A stretch of 9,606 nt of DNA from Paracoccaceae bacterium. Its GTDB lineage: Bacteria; Pseudomonadota; Alphaproteobacteria; Rhodobacterales; Rhodobacteraceae. The stretch spans positions 1 through 9,606 of the forward strand of contig JAFIEC010000064.1 of NCBI GenBank assembly GCA_020832725.1. Direction: 5' to 3'. This document shows positions 7,680 through 9,606 of the stretch, in pieces. The notes under the pieces were generated by a model. The model was not told the DNA's origin. It saw only the letters and a program-made list of their open reading frames with translations, and made no database searches. Position 1 is the stretch's first letter. Each line of letters starts with the position of its first letter. The position numbers were made by a program, and so were the translations under genes.

Positions 7680-8303
7680 TCAGATGTCGAAGAAAACGGT
7701 TTCGTCCGCGCCCTGCAGGCGAATGTCGAAACGATAGCGCCCCCCGCCCAGCGACTGCGCCACCAGCGTGGGACGGCGCACCGCATGCTCCACGAGGTTG
7801 AGCACCGGGTCGGCGGCAAGGGCGGCCTCGTCCTCGGGGAAATACATCCGCGTGTGCAGGCCGATGTTGATGCCACGGGCCACCACCCAGAACTGGATAT
7901 GCGGCGCCTGCATCCGCCCGTCGGGCCAGGGCACGGGGCCGGGGCGAATGGTCTCGAAGCGGAACGCGCCGCTCTCCTGATCGGAGGGGCAGCGCCCGAA
8001 ACCGGCAAAGGCCGGATCGGCCGAGCCGCGTGTCTCGTTCGGCGAGGGGTAGAGGCCAGCGGCATCGGCCTGCCAGATCTCCACCAGCGCATCGCGCAGC
8101 ACGCTGCCCGAGCCGTCGATCACCTGACCCTCGATCACCACGCGCTCGCCCCGGGTGCGGTCCGAGATCATGCGCGAGCCGAGGTCGTGGGGATAGACGC
8201 CCGCGATCCCGGCGAAATTCGGGGTCAGCCCGATATGCACATAGGGCCCCGCAGTCTGGCTGGGGGTTTCCTTGAGGCTGTCGGTAAGGTTCGTCCTGCG
8301 CAT
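7680..8303 (-). CDS. pcaG: Protocatechuate 3,4-dioxygenase, alpha subunit
   Basis: Partner of PcaH in the intradiol ring-cleaving dioxygenase that converts protocatechuate and O2 to 3-carboxy-cis,cis-muconate. The 207-residue chain begins with the typical ETPSQTAGPYVHIGL (12-26). Aligned with PcaH, it keeps Tyr85 (GLYP) and His135 (APHIQF) but has Val124 and Gln137 where PcaH has the other two iron ligands. That is expected for the alpha chain, which binds no iron and lines the active site. Two starts are possible in GTGATG: GTG at 8306 or ATG at 8303. The ATG is chosen because GAGGGG is 5 bases before it and it forms a TGATG junction with the pcaH stop; the GTG would be only 2 bases away. 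Confidence 0.96.
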   Translation of the reverse strand: MRRTNLTDSLKETPSQTAGPYVHIGLTPNFAGIAGVYPHDLGSRMISDRTRGERVVIEGQVIDGSGSVLRDALVEIWQADAAGLYPSPNETRGSADPAFAGFGRCPSDQESGAFRFETIRPGPVPWPDGRMQAPHIQFWVVARGINIGLHTRMYFPEDEAALAADPVLNLVEHAVRRPTLVAQSLGGGRYRFDIRLQGADETVFFDI

Positions 8304-9046
8304 CACATCCCCTCGGGGCGGTTTTCGAAGAAGGTGGCCTTGCGCCCGCGCAGCACGATGTCAAAGCGCCAGGCGATCGAGTCGAAGGGCTGGGTGTTGT
8401 CCATGTCCAGCCGCGCCACCAGCCTGTCGATCGCATCGGCCTGCGGGATCGTGGCGATGATGGGACAATGCCCGATCAGCGGATCGCCCTCGAAATACAT
8501 CTGGGTGATCAGCCGCTGGGCAAAACCCGCCCCCCAGAGCGAAAAGTGGATATGCGCGGGCCGCCAGTCGTTGGGCCGGTTCATCCACGGATAGGGGCCG
8601 GGCCGGACGGTGCGGAAGGCATAGGCACCGTCGGCATCGGTCACCACCCGCCCGCAGCCGCCGAAATTCGGATCGAGCGGTGCAAGATAGCCATCCTTGC
8701 GGTGGCGATAGCGCCCCCCCGCATTGGCCTGCCACACCTCGATCAGCGCGCCCGGCACCGGGCGGCCGCGCTCGTCCAGAAGCCGCCCGTGCACCACGAT
8801 CCGCTCGCCGATGGCGCTTTCGCCCGGGGTGGCGGCATTGGCGGTCAGGTCGTGGTCCAGCGGGCCGAGGATGTCATGGCCGAAAACCGGCCCCGCCAGG
8901 TCGCCCGCGCTGTTCTCCAGCGAGATGAGCGCGCGGCGCGGCGCGCGCAGCACGCTGGACTTGTAGCCCGGATGATAGGCGGGCGGGTGCCAGGCGAAAT
9001 CGCGTGGATAGAAGGTGCCCCGTTCGGGGGCTGCGTTGCTGCTCAT
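8303..9046 (-). CDS. pcaH: Protocatechuate 3,4-dioxygenase, beta (iron-binding) subunit
   Basis: Catalytic subunit of the non-haem Fe(III) intradiol dioxygenase that opens the ring of protocatechuate. All four iron ligands are in place: Tyr113 (GGRYRH), Tyr152 (GPYPW), His165 and His167 (RPAHIHFS). Their spacing of 39, 13 and 2 residues equals that of the Pseudomonas enzyme (Tyr408, Tyr447, His460, His462). The N-terminal FAWHPPAYHPGYKSSVLRAPRRAL and the core LIEVWQANAGGRYRH are classic PcaH. The 247-residue length is normal. Its ATG overlaps the pcaC stop by 4 bases, with GAGGAGA inside the pcaC end as ribosome-binding sequence. The adjacent alpha subunit gene and the downstream pathway genes support protocatechuate rather than catechol as substrate. 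Confidence 0.97.
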   Translation of the reverse strand: MSSNAAPERGTFYPRDFAWHPPAYHPGYKSSVLRAPRRALISLENSAGDLAGPVFGHDILGPLDHDLTANAATPGESAIGERIVVHGRLLDERGRPVPGALIEVWQANAGGRYRHRKDGYLAPLDPNFGGCGRVVTDADGAYAFRTVRPGPYPWMNRPNDWRPAHIHFSLWGAGFAQRLITQMYFEGDPLIGHCPIIATIPQADAIDRLVARLDMDNTQPFDSIAWRFDIVLRGRKATFFENRPEGM

Positions 9047-9447
9047 GGGGTCTTCTCCTCGGCCGGCCCGGCGGGGTCCATCCGGGCCAGTGTCTCGCGC
9101 GCGATGCGGATGGCGCTGTTGGCGGCGGGAACGCCCGCATAGATCGCCACGTGCAGCAGCGCCTCGCGGATGTCCTCGGGGCTGGCGCCGGTGCGGGCGG
9201 TGGCGCGAACATGCATGGCCAGCTCTTCCTCGTGACCGAGAGCCGCGAGCAGCGCGATGGTCAGCATCGAGCGTTCTCGCATGGTCAGCCCGGGGCGGGA
9301 CCAGACATGGCCCCAGGCGGCCTCGGTGATCATGTGCTGAAAGGGGGTGTCGAAATCGGTCTTGGCGGCCTCGGCGCGATCGACATGGGCATCACCCAGC
9401 ACCTTGCGCCGAGTGGCCATGCCCCGCTCGTGCATATCCTGCGACAT
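9043..9447 (-). CDS. pcaC: 4-carboxymuconolactone decarboxylase
   Basis: Decarboxylates 4-carboxymuconolactone to 3-oxoadipate enol-lactone in the cytoplasm. The 134-residue protein matches the stand-alone PcaC length and is not a PcaC-PcaD fusion. Landmarks are GMATRRKVLGDAHVDRA (9-25), FQHMITEAAWGHVWSRPGL (36-54), RERSMLTIALLAALGHEEELAMHVRAT (57-83) with conserved Glu58 and His79, and the AIYAGVPAANSA segment (101-112). The start at 9447 has GGGAGG upstream; later Mets at residues 5 and 10 are less likely because the family usually keeps a short leader before the GM-x-RR-x-VLG motif. It is the first operon gene in the window. Without PcaD encoded next to it, the enol-lactone product needs a hydrolase from elsewhere. 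Confidence 0.95.
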   Translation of the reverse strand: MSQDMHERGMATRRKVLGDAHVDRAEAAKTDFDTPFQHMITEAAWGHVWSRPGLTMRERSMLTIALLAALGHEEELAMHVRATARTGASPEDIREALLHVAIYAGVPAANSAIRIARETLARMDPAGPAEEKTP

Positions 9448-9606
9448 GCCTCATCCTCCCGCGCAGGGTGATGGCACAGGCGGCGCGGGAAGGAAAGTCC
9501 CTCGCAGCCTGCGCGATGCGCGCCGGGGGCGCGTGGCACGGGCGCGCAGGCCGCCGCCCCGTGCGGCGCTGACGCAGGCCCTCAAGCTGCGGCGCGGGCG
9601 CGCGGC
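9448..9606. other. Upstream region of the pca operon, no supportable gene
   Basis: These 159 bases carry no open reading frame resembling a known protein. The - strand frames translate to Arg/Ala/Pro-rich sequence and the + strand ATG at 9471 reaches a stop at 9570-9572. A - strand TGA at 9582-9584, preceded by seven open codons to the window edge, could be the end of another gene, but that is too short to judge. No -35/-10 pair and no PcaQ-type operator (the known ATAACC-N4-GGTTAA pattern) is visible, so the operon promoter may lie further upstream. Confidence 0.5.
9507..9568. repeat. Cluster of GC-rich inverted repeats upstream of pcaC
   Basis: Three perfect stems are packed together. A 9-bp outer repeat, GCCTGCGCG (9507-9515) and CGCGCAGGC (9543-9551), encloses an inner hairpin CGCGCC (9519-9524) / GGCGCG (9528-9533) with a GGG loop. 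Next to it CGCCGC (9552-9557) pairs with GCGGCG (9563-9568) around a 5-base loop. None has a U-tract. They could end transcription of an upstream gene, shape a leader mRNA for pcaC, or reflect extreme GC content. Confidence 0.35.

Noticed and set aside
6981..8594. An open frame of 537 codons on the + strand
   Set aside because: Same effect: it is codon-aligned antisense to pcaI and pcaG and runs into pcaH, while the sense strand encodes complete enzymes with all catalytic residues.
9582..9606. Possible C-terminal end of another - strand gene
   Set aside because: Only seven codons (PRARAAA) before a TGA are visible, which is not enough to support a gene.

Overview
The window is a very GC-rich stretch of bacterial chromosome, almost completely filled with genes. 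The GC bias, the third-codon-position preference for G or C, and the protein families suggest an alphaproteobacterium, most likely a member of the Rhodobacterales (roseobacter/Paracoccus relatives). The small membrane protein beside hpt and the short PcaB form both fit that group. The species cannot be fixed from the sequence alone.

The left third (1-3719) holds housekeeping and small-metabolism genes. On the + strand it begins with a tgt gene cut off by the window edge (queuosine tRNA modification). Facing it on the - strand is a two-gene unit, hpt followed by a 60-residue single-pass membrane protein. Divergent from hpt, a two-gene + strand unit encodes a START-fold ubiquinone-binding protein (COQ10/RatA family) whose stop overlaps the start of an MmgE/PrpD-family dehydratase-like gene.

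The right two thirds (3730-9447) form one long - strand operon for the protocatechuate branch of the beta-ketoadipate pathway. In transcription order it reads pcaC, pcaH, pcaG, pcaI, pcaJ, pcaF, pcaB. Most junctions overlap or are separated by about 9 bases, so translation is probably coupled. PcaHG opens the protocatechuate ring, PcaB makes the lactone and PcaC decarboxylates it. PcaIJ then transfers CoA to 3-oxoadipate, and PcaF cleaves the product to succinyl-CoA and acetyl-CoA. Only PcaD, the enol-lactone hydrolase between PcaC and PcaIJ, is missing; no regulator gene is visible either. Both may lie beyond base 9606. The CoA transferase is the longer, glutaconate-CoA-transferase-like (CatIJ) type rather than the short classical PcaIJ type.

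The last 159 bases (9448-9606) contain no supportable gene but are dense in GC-rich inverted repeats. There are no tRNA or rRNA genes, insertion sequences, CRISPR arrays or prophage genes. The window looks like ordinary chromosomal metabolism rather than a novel system. The points most worth a second look are the gene order and CoA-transferase type, the absent pcaD, a non-consensus residue in a conserved PcaB motif, and the COQ10-PrpD coupling.
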